Assembly: GCA_030685235.1 (NCBI GenBank) | Contig: MU839160.1 | Location: 149,690 to 213,689, forward strand | Reading direction: 5' to 3' | Length of the DNA stretch: 64,000 bases | Origin: Copromyces sp. CBS 386.78 | Taxonomy: Eukaryota; Ascomycota; Sordariomycetes; Sordariales; Sordariaceae | In this document: piece after piece, positions 34,989-46,727 of the stretch | How positions within the stretch are numbered: position 1 is the stretch's first letter | Layout: each line of letters starts with the position of its first letter | Translations under genes and position numbers: made by a program | The notes under the pieces: generated by a model | The model's database searches: none | What the model was told of the DNA's origin: nothing | Seen by the model: only the letters and a program-made list of their open reading frames with translations

Positions 34989-37067
34989 ATGGGCAAGTCT
35001 CGCAAGAACAGAGTCCGGCCTAATCGCGCCGACCCTATCGCGAAGCCTGTAAAGCCCCCCTCGGACCCCGAGCTGGCTGCGTTGCGCGAGGCCCGCATTC
35101 TTCCCGTCGTCAAGGACCTACAGAGCGCCGATATCAAGTCTCGTACCGCCGCTGCTGGTGCCATCGCAAACATTGTCCAGGACACTAAATGCAGAAAGCT
35201 TCTGCTTCGCGAACAAATCGTTCCTATCGTTCTTACCGAGACCCTTACCGACAATAGCATTGACAGCCGCGCCGCCGGCTGGGAAATCCTCAAGGTTCTC
35301 GTCCAGGAGGAGGAAAGCGATTTCTGCGTCCACCTTTACAGACTCGACGTCCTGACCGCCATCGAACATGCCGCCAAGGCCCTCAACGAAACGCTTGCGT
35401 CAACCGAGCCTCCCTTTTCGAAGCTTACTAAAGCCCAACAACGCATTGTATGGGATATGAGCAATTCCCTCCTCGTCCTTCTCAACTCCCTTGCCCTCGC
35501 TCGCGATGAGATTCTTGACGCCATTGTCGCCAACCAGAACGTCGTTCGCTTCCTCTTCCGCATTGTAGTCACCGATGCCGTTCCCCAGGAGGCCTTCGAG
35601 GAGACCCTCTCCTGCCTCATGACGCTTTCCGAAGACAACCTACCCCTCGGCCAAGCCATCACCGACGACCAAGAGACCCGGTGCTACGATAAGCTGCTCG
35701 AGCTTGTGACTGCTGGCGGCCCCCGCTCCGTGTTCGCTTGCGGAGTCCTTCACAATGTGTTTGCGTCGCTCCAGTGGTTGGATCACAGCCCAGGCAAGGA
35801 TGGCGCTTGCGATGCCATGCTTGTTCCAAGCTTATCCAAGGCCTTGGAGCAGCCTCCACCGAGCAGCAAGGACAATGGCCAGGCCGACAGCTGGGCTCAG
35901 ATGATGCAGGCTGCTCTCGAGATCGTGGCATCGGTAGGAACGGATTTGCAGACCGCATTGGAAAAGGGCAACCGCCCTGTGCCTGGTGCTGCGGCCAAGG
36001 ATCAAGAGTGGAATGGATTCGAAGAGGCCGAGAAGGATGACGACGCTATGGACGTTGACGAGGGCTCTGGTGAGGATAAGGACGATGAGGAGGAGGAGGA
36101 GGAGGAGGAGGAGGAGGAAGCCGACGAGGAAGAGGGTGATTCAGATGATGAGGAGTTCGACGAAGCCGACTTGGAAAAGGTTACCGGCATGGACTCCGAA
36201 AACGACAACGAAGGCGACTTGAACGATCTACCCACCCTGCGCGAACTTATAAACAAGGCAATTCCTCAGCTTATCCGGTTGACCAATATCGCCGTGGATG
36301 ATGACAACAGCATAGCCATTCAGGGCCACGCCATCAGCGCGCTCAACAACATTGCGTGGACCATTTCATGCATCGACTTCTCTGAAGGCGAGAACACCAA
36401 CATTTGGAAGGCGTGGGCCCCTGCCGGAAAGAAAATCTGGCAGCGGACCATCTCCCCTATTCTGGAAGCCGACAGCGCCGACCTGCAGCTAGCCACCCAA
36501 GTAACCAGCCTCGCATGGGCTGTTGCCCGCAGCCTCAGCGGCACCACCCCTCTCGGCAAGAACGAGCACCGCAAATTCATGTCTCTTTACCAGGTGTCCA
36601 AGGCGCAGCAACAAAATGCTATCACGCCTGATGAGAACAAGGAGCAACAACCTCAGGAAGATCCCTTCCAAGGCCTTGGCGTCAAGTGCATTGGTGTTCT
36701 CGGTGCTCTTGCCCGCGACCCCACCCCTATCGATATCAACAGGGAGGTTGGTGTCTTCTTGATGACCCTCCTCGGTAGTGCCGAGGAGCCCGGTGTTGCC
36801 CCGGCGGACATCATTCAGGCACTCAACGAAGTTTTCGATATCTATGGTGACGAGGAGTACACGTGCGACGCCGAGGTATTCTGGAAGGACGGTTTCCTCA
36901 ATCACTTGGAGGAGCTCCAGCCCAAGTTGAAGGCTGTTGCCAAGGGCATCAACAAGAGGAACTTTGAGGAGCTGAGGATAAAGGCCGACGAGGCATTGGT
37001 AAACCTGGGAAGGTTTGTGCAGTACAAAAAGAAGCATGTGCCTAAGGTGAAGGAGGCGAAGGAGTAA
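34989..37067 (+). CDS. SYO1: Symportin 1 (SYO1), ARM/HEAT-repeat import adaptor for Rpl5-Rpl11
   Basis: A single 2,079-bp exon encodes 692 residues. The N-terminus (MGKSRKNRVRPNRADP) is basic, fitting the importin-binding tail of Syo1. Helical ARM repeats follow (SRTAAAGAIANIVQD, SRAAGWEILKVL), then a long acidic insertion at about residues 352-400, containing an uninterrupted Glu run, then HEAT repeats to the end. Syo1 carries ribosomal proteins Rpl5 and Rpl11 together into the nucleus for 5S RNP assembly. The acidic loop sits where the Chaetomium thermophilum protein binds Rpl11. The sequence looks very close to the Sordariales orthologue as I remember it, which supports the taxonomic guess. 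The ATG is preceded by ACACA with A at -3. Confidence 0.93.
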   Translation: MGKSRKNRVRPNRADPIAKPVKPPSDPELAALREARILPVVKDLQSADIKSRTAAAGAIANIVQDTKCRKLLLREQIVPIVLTETLTDNSIDSRAAGWEILKVLVQEEESDFCVHLYRLDVLTAIEHAAKALNETLASTEPPFSKLTKAQQRIVWDMSNSLLVLLNSLALARDEILDAIVANQNVVRFLFRIVVTDAVPQEAFEETLSCLMTLSEDNLPLGQAITDDQETRCYDKLLELVTAGGPRSVFACGVLHNVFASLQWLDHSPGKDGACDAMLVPSLSKALEQPPPSSKDNGQADSWAQMMQAALEIVASVGTDLQTALEKGNRPVPGAAAKDQEWNGFEEAEKDDDAMDVDEGSGEDKDDEEEEEEEEEEEADEEEGDSDDEEFDEADLEKVTGMDSENDNEGDLNDLPTLRELINKAIPQLIRLTNIAVDDDNSIAIQGHAISALNNIAWTISCIDFSEGENTNIWKAWAPAGKKIWQRTISPILEADSADLQLATQVTSLAWAVARSLSGTTPLGKNEHRKFMSLYQVSKAQQQNAITPDENKEQQPQEDPFQGLGVKCIGVLGALARDPTPIDINREVGVFLMTLLGSAEEPGVAPADIIQALNEVFDIYGDEEYTCDAEVFWKDGFLNHLEELQPKLKAVAKGINKRNFEELRIKADEALVNLGRFVQYKKKHVPKVKEAKE

Positions 37068-37744
37068 ATCTCCAACCTTCTCGGTCCTGGGGTGACTTAC
37101 GAGTGTTGAAAGCTTTGTCGTCGAATTTACAAATCTGCGATATATACTCTTACAAGGCACGCACAACCTACAAGTTACAAAAGAGCTGGAGCATTTACGA
37201 GGAGGAAGACGAAGACAAGGAGTTCATGGAGAAAAGATAGCAGGAGGGGAGGAGATACCCGACGTACCGTCAAACTTGTCAGCTGATAGAAGATTAAGAA
37301 AATGTGAGACTGGTGCAAAAGCTAGGAATAGAGAGAGGTGTCAATACAAATAACAAGATCCACGCTCATGGCATGTGCGGGACGACAAACCAATCTTTAA
37401 GCGGGAATCTCGACTATCAGATGACGTAGCTTCCAAGATGATACCTGAAAATGATGCCTCCTTGAAGGCTTTGGTCAGGTTCAGGTAAGAAGTTGTGTTA
37501 TATCTCTTCAAGTTCTGACTCACATGTATATCCGTCGCGTAGTATATGTAGGTCCATCAAGCACCGTGTCCCCAAATCGACCAATTCGTGACTCCAGCTT
37601 CCCGCATAAGTCCCAATCCTCCAATGCCCGAATAATAGCTTCCTTCAACCCTTTTATAAGCCCCGCTGCTGTGTCGTCGACGAACACATATCGCAATTGC
37701 CGTAAAAGTACTGCTGCGCACGCTCTCCTGTGTCGTTGATCAGT
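37068..37744. other. Convergent 3' region between SYO1 and the J-protein gene
   Basis: About 680 bases holding the 3' ends of two convergent genes. Small frames are present but none is protein-like. Nothing else is seen. Confidence 0.55.
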
Positions 37745-38526
37745 TCAGCCGATAGGCTTCAACTTCTTTTTCTTTTTCTTGTCAGAATCCCCGGACTTGC
37801 CCTTCTGGAACGCACGCCAACTATCGATGCGTTGATCCCTCGTCTTCTCCCAGTCCTCTTCATGCTGCCTCTTGCGCTTGCGCTGCTCCATCTCCTCGTC
37901 CGCTTTCCGCTGCTCGCGACCTTCTTCCTGCATCTGCGCCTTGAGCTGCCTGCGTCGTCGCTGCTCGTTCTCGATCAGCACGAACTTGGTCTTGTCCTGC
38001 CACTTCTTCTCAAACTCGGCCGTCCTCAGCTCCGGGCTGTCGACAGTCCACTTGTTCTCGCGGATCAGCAGCATGCGCGCGTCCGCGATGGCTTCGTCGA
38101 GGGTCTGCCGGTGCTTCTCGTCCATTAACTCGGTCTGCGCCTTCTTCAGCCGGTCGAACGCCTCGGGTGCCAAGGGGTTCTTTGTTTTGTCGGGATGTAT
38201 CAAAAGGGACTTTTTGCGGTAGGCGATCTTGATGTCGGATTCGGTCACGCCGGGCTTGAGACCCAGGACTGTGTAGGCGTCGAGCCGGAAGGCTTTGAGG
38301 ATACGGTCTATTTCGGCATCCTGTAGGATTTGGAGTGTCAGTAACACTGCAATTGACGATGTTGGAGGTCGTGAGATTGGGCGTGGTGGTTGTGTTCACG
38401 TGCCTTCTCCCACTCCTTGGCTTCAGATTCCAGCACTTCGAGCGCATCCCGAGTGTCGGCAGGAGTTTCATCTTTGACGTCTTTGACGTCTTTCACATCC
38501 TTCGCATCCTTCGTATCTGTCGCCAT
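37745..38526 (-). CDS. DNAJC8-type J-domain protein (spliceosome-associated family)
   Basis: On the - strand, exons are 38526-38404 and 38320-37745, giving 232 residues. The intron appears to be GC-AG: donor GAGAAG|GCACGT and acceptor CCTACAG, with a perfect CTGAC branch site 18 nt before. This yields EWEKDAEIDRILKAFRL, the conserved family join. A GT-AG alternative (donor GTGAAC, acceptor TTGCAG) also keeps frame but inserts about ten hydrophobic residues there. The J domain spans about 52-115 with HPDKT at 83-87. A long basic/acidic coiled coil follows, ending in a Lys-rich tail. The N-terminus has a short KDxKDVKDV repeat. Related proteins (human DNAJC8, fission yeast Spf31) associate with the spliceosome and recruit Hsp70. 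Confidence 0.88.
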
Positions 38527-38965
38527 ATTGTCGCAAAGCTGAATGTGGGTACCCGGGAGTATCTAGGGTTAGTCAAGATTGTTGCTTTATGCAGGTGGAG
38601 GGCCGTTGAAAGTTGCGGGAATGCTGTCAACAAAACGGAATGAAACTCCGGGGAAGTTCAGGGAACGAAGTCCAGCAGTTGCGACAAGGGGGGAGCGCGA
38701 AAGCGCAGCGAACGCACGCGCTCGGCAGCTGCCAAGACCCTTCCTTGGGTGTAATTGATAAGCTGATAAGCGTCACATCGGCCCCACTAAAAAGTCGACC
38801 ATCCAAAATTTACGGTGACGGGCAGGCATTGATCACTACCTACAGTTGACAGCGACCCTCAGACCCCATCATCATCACCAAAACTCCAACCCACCCCATC
38901 CGTCTTTGCATCTTCAGTTGGGCGACTTTGTGCTGCAATTGACAGCAACACAGCCTTCGCCCATA
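38527..38965. promoter_or_regulatory. Divergent promoter of the J-protein gene and DBP10
   Basis: A 439-bp region separates two divergent starts. It ends in a CA/CT-rich leader (38860-38960) before the DBP10 ATG. I see no decisive single motif. Confidence 0.5.
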
Positions 38966-41831
38966 ATGAAAAGACGCGCGCCGTCCCCCACACCGTCCGA
39001 GAACGAGGTCGACATTGCCGGTGCTTTGTTCAACGACGACAGCGACTTCGAAGACAACAGCAGCAAGCACCACACCAAGAAGGGAGCCGTTACGAGCAGC
39101 GGTCTCGACCTCGATTTCAACGATCTTCTCGGTAACAGCGACAATGCGCTACCTAGCTTTAACGGCGAGGGCGATGACGGAGACGAGGCCTTCATCGCTT
39201 CGCTCACGCGGAGCTCGCAAAGAAAGTCCTCCAACATTCAAGGAAAATCAGTCAAGAAGGGTGGAGGTTTCCAGGCAATGGGTGCGTAGTCTCCCACCCC
39301 ATGGTACAAGGTTATGACGCTTGAGGCAGACGTTGATACTTATCCTAGGTCTAAACGCCCATCTCCTCCGAGCGATTACCAGAAAAGGCTTCTCCGTCCC
39401 GACCCCCATTCAGCGCAAAGCGATTCCCCTGATCCTGGAGAGAAAGGATGTGGTGGGCATGGCCAGAACCGGTTCCGGAAAGACTGCAGCTTTCGTCATT
39501 CCCATGATTGAGAGGCTAAAGGGACACAGTCCGCGTGTTGGCGCGAGGGCACTTATCATGTCCCCCTCGCGTGAACTTGCGTTGCAGACCCTCAAGGTCG
39601 TCAAGGAGCTCGGTAGAGGTACCGATCTCAAGACCGTATTGCTCGTCGGTGGTGACAGCCTGGAAGAGCAGTTCGGCATGATGGCCTCCAACCCCGATAT
39701 TATCATCGCCACACCAGGTCGTTTTCTCCATCTCAAGGTCGAAATGAACCTGTCCTTGGCCTCCATCAAATACGTCGTCTTCGACGAAGCCGATCGCCTG
39801 TTCGAAATGGGTTTTGCTACCGAGTTGACCGAAATTCTCCACGCCCTCCCTCCTTCCAGACAGACGCTTCTTTTCTCTGCGACACTCCCATCGTCCTTGG
39901 TCGAATTCGCCAGAGCCGGTCTTCAAGAGCCAAGCCTTGTCAGATTGGATGCCGAAACCAAGGTGTCGCCCGATCTCGAGAGTGCTTTCTTCGCAGTAAA
40001 GGGCGGCGAAAAGGAGGGTGCTCTTCTTCATCTTCTACACGACGTCATCAAGGTCCCCCTGGGTGCGCCAGAGGGCACAAAAGACGAGAGTGACGAATTG
40101 CAGGCAAAGAAAAGGAAACGCGAGTATAGGCCGAATCCCAAGGAGAAGCCGACGGAATACTCGACCATTGTCTTCACAGCAACGAAACATCACGTCGAGT
40201 ACATTGCGAACCTGTTGAAGCTCGCAGGCTTCGCCGTGTCCTACGTTTACGGTTCACTTGACCAGACGGCCCGTTTGATTCAAGTCGACAATTTCCGTAG
40301 GGGAAGAACGCATATCCTCGTGGTCACCGATGTCGCCGCCCGTGGTATCGATATGCCTGCTCTCGCCAACGTCATCAACTACGATTTCCCATCTCAGCCC
40401 AAGATCTTCGTCCATCGTGTCGGTCGTACAGCTCGTGCGGGTCAGCGTGGTTGGGCTTATGGTTTGGTCCGTCAGTCGGACCTTCCATATCTACTTGATC
40501 TACAGCTCTTCCTGGGAAGGAAACTTATTATCGGCCACGACACAAAGAATCCTTCCTTTGCGGTAGATGTCGTGGTTGGAACACTAAAGAGAGAAGGAGT
40601 GGATGTTAACATTGAGTGGGTTGAAAAGGCGCTCAAGGAGAGTGCTGATCTCAGCGCACTGAAGGGTGTTGCCGCAAAGGCCGAGAAGCTCTACATGAAG
40701 ACGAGGAACTCTGCCTCGAGCCAGAGCGCCAAGAGGGCCCGCGAGGTTGCGCAGTCAAGGGGCTGGACACAGCTCCATCCTTTGTTTGGAGAGGAAGCCG
40801 CTGAATCCCAGGCAGCCCGTGATGATCTTCTCAACAGGATAAACCGTTTCAAGCCTCAAGAAACCATCTTTGAGCTTGGCCCCAAGGGCAAGTCTAGCCG
40901 TAACAAGGCCGCGGAAGTTGTACGAAATATGCGTTCCAGATTCAAGGAGCGCAAGACTACTAACGAAGAGGAGGATGAGGACGTGGACATGGAGGATGCC
41001 GAGGGTAAGCCTGAAGGCGAGGAGACCAACGCGTTCGAAGACTTTGAAGAAGAGGGAGAAGAAGAAGAGGCGGAAGAGGCGGAGGCTAAGGAAGACCCAT
41101 ACGCCGACGACTCGGACTCTGAGATGGAGGTCACAGTATCCAGCAGCATGCATACGAAGAAGAAGGGTGGCCCGGTCAGCTTCCAAGACCCCGAGATCTT
41201 CATGTCCTACACGCCCCGCACCACCAGCATGGCGGAGGAGAAGGCTTACGGTGTTCACTCGGGCGGCTACAGCGGCAACAGCTTCGTCGAGGCCGCTCGC
41301 GACGCTACCATGGACCTGACCAACGACGACAGCGCCAAGAACTTCGGTACTGCCGCGAAGCCCAAGATGCGTTGGGACAAGCGTCACAGCAAGTACGTGG
41401 CCGTCGCCAACGACGAGGACGGCTCCAAGGGCGCCAAGATGATTCGCGGCGAGTCCGGTGTCAAGATTGCCGCCTCGTTCAAGAGCGGCCGCTTCGACCG
41501 CTGGCGCAAGGACAACCGCCTCGGCAAGCTGCCCACGGTCGGCGAGACGGAGAAGTCGCAGCTCATCCGCAACTTTGGTGCTCAACCCGGCCAGCCGCGG
41601 TACAAGCACAAGATGGAGAAGGCGCCCAAGGATGCGGACAAGTTCAGGGACGATTACCATGTCCGCAAGAAGCGTGTTGCTGAGGCCAAGGAGAAGAGAA
41701 TCGGCAAGTACAAGGATGGGGAGGGTAGCAAGAGGGAGCTCAAGACTGCCACGGATATCCGTAAGGCGAGGGCGATCGCGGAGAAGAAGCGGGAGAAGAA
41801 CGCTAGACCCGCGAAGAGGCAGAAAAGGTGA
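38966..41831 (+). CDS. DBP10: ATP-dependent RNA helicase DBP10 (DEAD box)
   Basis: Exons are 38966-39281 and 39349-41831, giving 932 residues, the usual size for fungal Dbp10. The 67-nt intron splits a Gly codon and restores FQAMGLNAHLL. Motifs in order: Q motif (about 115-132), motif I ARTGSGKT (144-151), PTREL-type SPSREL, TPGR, motif II DEAD (251-254), SAT (282-284), an inserted charged linker between the RecA lobes (about 345-375), and motif [10 protein letters not shown] (461-468). The C-terminus has an acidic tract (about 655-700) and a Lys/Arg-rich tail. Dbp10 (human DDX54) acts in the nucleolus in 60S subunit maturation, at 25S rRNA near the peptidyl-transferase centre. Start context is ATAATGA. 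Confidence 0.96.
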
Positions 41832-44491
41832 AGCGGTTGTTGTCAAGTTAATACCAAGGAACGACGGTTTGTTTCAGCAGCAGCAAGTAGCACTAGCTAG
41901 CACAATTGGTTATCAGTTTCAAGGCTTTACGTTCATGACGATCCCAATGTTCGATGTCCATCGCTTGTCCATTTGAGGATTCGTTTCATACTTTACCCTA
42001 ACCCTGAATGTTCATACTCTTTATCGGACCCAGCGATGCATCACACTTCACCAACAGAAGACTGGCGAACGAATTGCTGTCTTCCAAAGAGCTAGTTACG
42101 TCGTCATACGCCGGATATCGTGCCCGAATAGCGTTGTTTCGCCGTTAGTGAGGTCGTAACACAGTTAGGTACGGTCGAACGGTGGTTGGGTTTTACCACG
42201 TGCAATGGCTCATGGCTGCTGCAGCCCAAAGCCGGTTTGGGTATCACCGATTGCTTCATCTGAGGATACTATTGGTTCATAATTTGAGCGGCTTTAGTCT
42301 GATGTGATTAGTGATACATCGGTGGGTGTGGTACCTGTTGTGCGTTGGTGGTGCAAGGCCCTGATTGTTGAGGTATATCACTGCCCTGATATTGTGCTCT
42401 TGATTGACGGAATTTGTGTCTTTCGAATGGCACTATTGATGAGTGGCTTATTTATATCGGTGGTGCAAGACAAACTTGACTGTTGTAAAGCAATATTCAC
42501 ATATGTACTATCGAAAAGGAAGTATGTGGGCGAAGAAAGCTTCTGCCCAACCACACCACACCACCAATTATCTCAATTCAGTTGGTGACCAAACATCAGG
42601 ACAAACGGTGTTACCAAGAGATATGCGAAAAGGCCAAGGAAAACAAGCCTTCGCCCAGCTCAATGACGATGGAGTATCCCCGTTACACAAACGGAAATAT
42701 GGAGGATCTGAATCATTCATCAGCATCGGGAAATCTCATGGCATTTCATGGCGATCGCGTGGCGAAAAGCTTGATTGCGCTCTCCATTGATGTCTGTAAC
42801 CCCATGTCGTAAGAAAGGCGGTGGCCGGTCGGGAGCATCAGCAGAGAGTTCAGTTTGTCTCTTGTCGGCATATGGACATATCGAGATCCTGTAGGTCACC
42901 GGCGCGGTATTGCAACATGGTTATTTTGTTTCGTTACCTGGCAGTTTTGATGCCCCGGTGATGTTTTGGATGGAGTACATGTAAATTGTAGCGTGGATAC
43001 CGACGTCATACAGGGGTCGTGGGCCTGACGTTAGAGCGGCCTAGACTGCCGCAACTGCCAAGTTTTTTTCGGCTCCTTCCGAGCAGGCAGGTATGTGGGA
43101 AGGTTGGGGAAGCAACTTCCACTTCCTTTGCATGTGAGGTATGCCGCCTGCCTTCAAGCAGTTCATGAAGGAATGATGGAAATGTGAAGGGTGGAAGAAG
43201 GAAGAAGGTTGAGACCGGGACAGATGGGTTTTTAGCAACTACCTTGGAACTATGTGGAAGACATCGAGGTTATATCAATGTAACAGTGTGCACGCAGCAT
43301 CGATACCGCGGTGAAGGGTAATTTACGTACCCAGGCGAAACCGACGACATCTGCGTTGCGACTGGACCCTGCGGTGCCTGGATAGGCTCCTCTTTTTACA
43401 TTTTGTTTTCCAATAGATATCCAATCACAATTCCAAACTTGGCATTTTCCCAGGCGCACGATTACGTGTTAGGTTAGCTTGTAAGGGTAGTGATCCAGTC
43501 TTTCTCCATCCCTTGGAGCAAACTGAAATCCATGATGCGCTGGAGATGGAGCCAGTCTAGCCGCCGTGGAGAATGTCTTCAGGTCACCATCGTCGAATGC
43601 GGAGAGGAGGCGGCCTCCCTTCGTTTGGAGCTCGAGTGATGTTCGCAAAGTATGAACGGGCCACAACGAAGAATCACCAACAAAGTAGGGGGTTGGCAAG
43701 GTCTTCTTTGTTGGGAATAGCCATGCTGAAATTGGGTACAGGAAGGCTCACGTAATAAGAAAATTACCACATTCAATCAATGCCCGCAGGTGTAACCCTC
43801 AGCACCCTGTCAGTCGTTGCCATCATTACAAGTGAATAGCAAGGTGTATGTAACGGCCATCCAACCCATTCTGCCATTCCAACTTCCTTCCAATCAAGAA
43901 TTTTTATCTCCCTCACAGTCTTTCACTTCCTAAACAAAAGCCCTGGTCTAACCCTCCTCGGAAAACCATTGCGCCTCTTCTCTATTGCGCATACATCGCC
44001 CATCCCTCGACGATTGTTAACGTGGGATCGGATCGCCAACGTCTCATTTTGTTTAAAGCGTTTTAATTTCGGCGCTTTCCTAACTTGTCAGGGAAAACCA
44101 CACTCGTCAACTTCGAACCTACAACTGTTCTCCCAATCAACATCCCGCCCGGTAACGTTTTCAACATCATCGCCGAGGCTCGCTCCTGGAGGACGCAATT
44201 GGGAGTGAAACAATAAAAGAACTACCTAGCACTGAATGAGGGGCTAGCAAGCTCGCATTTCGATTGACGAGCCAAGACCGAGACCGAGACGTTCACACCG
44301 ACTTGCGCATTCCTCTCCGGATGCCAAATTCGAATTGACCCGGCACCCGAACACATCGCCGAAAAACAACTGCGATTCTGCTTACCACTGTGCAACAACA
44401 AGTGGACGATACGAGATCAAGGCTTCTAAGGCGGTCTCTCTGAGCGCGAGTGCGAGCGCAAGTTGAGAAGGGACAGAGAAATCAAGTAATC
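41832..44491. other. Long intergenic region, no gene recognised
   Basis: About 2.66 kb, the largest gap in the gene block. Several 60-115 codon frames exist (for example 42443-42790 +, 43469-43699 -), but none shows domain-like sequence or matching splice partners. Two telomere-like CCCTAA units lie near 41,996-42,007. From about 43,850 to 44,490 the sequence is promoter- and leader-like (CT-rich, A-rich near the start). A non-coding RNA could be present but cannot be shown. Confidence 0.5.
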
Positions 44492-46727
44492 ATGGCTTGT
44501 AAGTATCTTGGATCTGCCCCATTACATCAACACCCGTCCAACCCCAAATACCAACCCTTCATGCCCTTCATACTGCGCCCAACACAAAATCGACCGCCCT
44601 GCGCATGCTCTCGGTTCTCCTTCCCCGCCCAGCGTGGCTGTGTTCCTCGTCACTCTTTTGTTCAACTCCCAACATTACCATCGAGTGTGGATTACAAAGT
44701 CGATGGATGCAGGCCTTGGTTTGGCTTAAGAAGCATTCCACGCTGTGAAACAATTCTAATGCGATGCCTTGTAATCTAGTCAACAACATGAAGGTGAGGC
44801 AGGAGGCGTATCGCGTGAGCCGCGACAGCAACTCGATCATGAACCCCTGGCGAAACAAGAGAAGTTCGACCTGGGACGTGCCCGAGTCACAACGCTACTC
44901 TCAGCCGCCGATGGGGCACGAAGGACTCGATGATACAGCACCCATCAAACACTCAGTAACGGCGCCATCACGGGTATCAAATGGCTACGACAGTGCAAAT
45001 GGAGAGCCCTCTTGCACCCAAAAGAATATCGAGATGCAGGATATGGAGCCCACCAGCCAGATGACGGGGCTTACGGGGGAGACAGATGTGGAATCCGTAC
45101 AGGTTCCTACGGGTTCTGCACATCAACGCAACGGCAGCCTTGGTCTTGTGCGCCGGAGGACAACGAACGCGAACGATTCGCGGACCGAACTGAACGGCGT
45201 AGAACAAAAGGTGACCGAGAAGGAAAAAGAGAAGAAGCAGAGGACTTTCTTCAAGCACCTCACGCCCAAGGAGCCGTTCACCGTGGGAAATCAAATTCGG
45301 CGCACACTTTTGGGCTCGTGGCTCAACATTCTACTCGTCGCGGCGCCGGTCGGTATTGCGATCAACTATGTCGAGGCGGTACCCCGCGTTGCCGTGTTCG
45401 TTGTCAACTTCATTGCCATCATTCCTCTTGCGGCAATGCTGGGCTTTGCGACGGAGGAAATCGCACTGAGAACGGGCGAAGTCGTGGGTGGACTTTTGAA
45501 TGCCAGTTTCGGGTAAGTAGCACCTTTATTTTCTGGGGCGGTGTGCTAGAGAGACCAGTGCTAACACTCCCACAGCAATGCTGTTGAGTTGATCGTGGCT
45601 GTTATTGCTCTGACGCACGGCGAGATTGTCGTCGTACAGACTTCGCTCATCGGCAGTATCTTGTCCAACCTTCTTTTGGTCATGGGAATGTGCTTCTTCT
45701 GCGGCGGTCTCAACAGGCGGGAACAGTTTTTCAACACGACCGTCGCCCAAACAGCGGCGAGTTTACTTGCTCTTGCCGTCGGCAGTGTCATTGTACCTAC
45801 GGTCTTTGATATGGCTATTGAAGATATGCCTTCTGGTATAAACTACGATAGAGTGGGAAAGGTGGCCCAACTTTCACGCGGCGTCTCCATCATTCTGCTT
45901 TTCGTCTACGGTGGTTATCTTCTGTTCCAACTAAAGACTCACTCCTCCGTTTTCGCCGAGGAGAGTCAAAAGGTTGCGGGCAAGCCATTCAACTTTCGAG
46001 GCGGCAAGGATCTTAAGGACGGCGCCATTGCCCAGGGCCTGGTAGGCCCCGCTGGTATGGTAGGAGGCCACGCGGTTCCTTCGCGCGACAACAACGAGAA
46101 CATCCGCAACCACCTGGACGCCGCGCCTCATCAGGAGGACGAGGAGGAGGAAGGCGAGGAGCCGCAGCTGCATTTCATTGTCGCCGTTGCTACCCTGGTC
46201 ATCTCTACTGTTATCATTGCGTTTTGCGCCGAGTATATGGTCGATGGCATTAGTGCTATTACCAACGGAAACAAAGTCAGCAAAGAGTTCGTTGGACTTA
46301 TTCTGCTGCCCATCGTCGGAAATGCTGCCGAGCACGCCACTGCTGTCACGGTCGCTATCAAGGACAAGATGGATCTGGCCATTGGTGTGGCCGTCGGTTC
46401 GAGCATGCAGGTCGCGCTCTTCGTCATTCCTCTGCTCGTTATTATCGGTTGGGGAATGGGCATTGAGGAGATGTCGCTCAGCTTCGACACGTTCCAGGTA
46501 GCGGTGCTGTTCGTTTCGGTGCTGCTGGTTAACTACCTCATTGCGGACGGAAAGAGCCATTGGCTCGAGGGGATGCTACTTATTTGTCTGTATCTCATCG
46601 TGGCTGTATGTGCTTGGTGTAAGTTTGATAATATTTCCCCAATCTCCCCGGCGGTCTTCGATGCTAATGCGTCTACTCTACAGTTTACCCGAATCCTTGT
46701 GAGGGCCCTGATTGTCCCAAGGCGTAG
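44492..46727 (+). CDS. Vacuolar-type Ca2+/H+ exchanger (CAX/VCX1 family)
   Basis: Exons are 44492-44498, 44780-45512, 45576-46618 and 46684-46727, giving 608 residues. The proposed first exon is seven bases (ATGGCTT), with A at -3, G at +4 and a GTAAGTAT donor; it joins in frame to the next exon. If it is wrong, translation starts at 44764 or 44788. The hydrophilic N-terminus (about 1-175) precedes 11 membrane segments. Both ion-binding repeats are clear: GNAVELIVAV after intron 2, and GNAAEHATAV in the second half. An acidic loop (EDEEEEGEE) separates them. The last exon encodes FYPNPCEGPDCPKA. CAX proteins move cytosolic Ca2+ into the vacuole using the proton gradient and are usually controlled by calcineurin/Crz1. 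Confidence 0.92.

Noticed and set aside
36489..37166. 225-codon antisense frame over SYO1
   Set aside because: It is a shadow of the SYO1 coding strand caused by third-position GC bias; Leu/Val-rich composition is typical of such shadows.
40755..41846. 363-codon antisense frame over DBP10
   Set aside because: It mirrors the Lys/Glu-rich DBP10 C-terminus; the low-complexity Leu/Val/Arg content argues against a real protein.
41996..42007. CCCTAACCCT telomere-like sequence after DBP10
   Set aside because: Only about two units, no array, and no association with a chromosome end, so probably chance.
42443..42790. 115-codon + frame in the long intergenic gap
   Set aside because: No domain, no signal peptide, and competing frames of equal length; not supported.
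44450..44779. 109-codon + frame upstream of the Ca2+/H+ exchanger
   Set aside because: It overlaps the proposed leader intron and has no protein-like features.
46178..46501. Ser/Leu/Arg-rich + frame within the Ca2+/H+ exchanger
   Set aside because: It is an alternate-frame shadow of the exchanger's second repeat.
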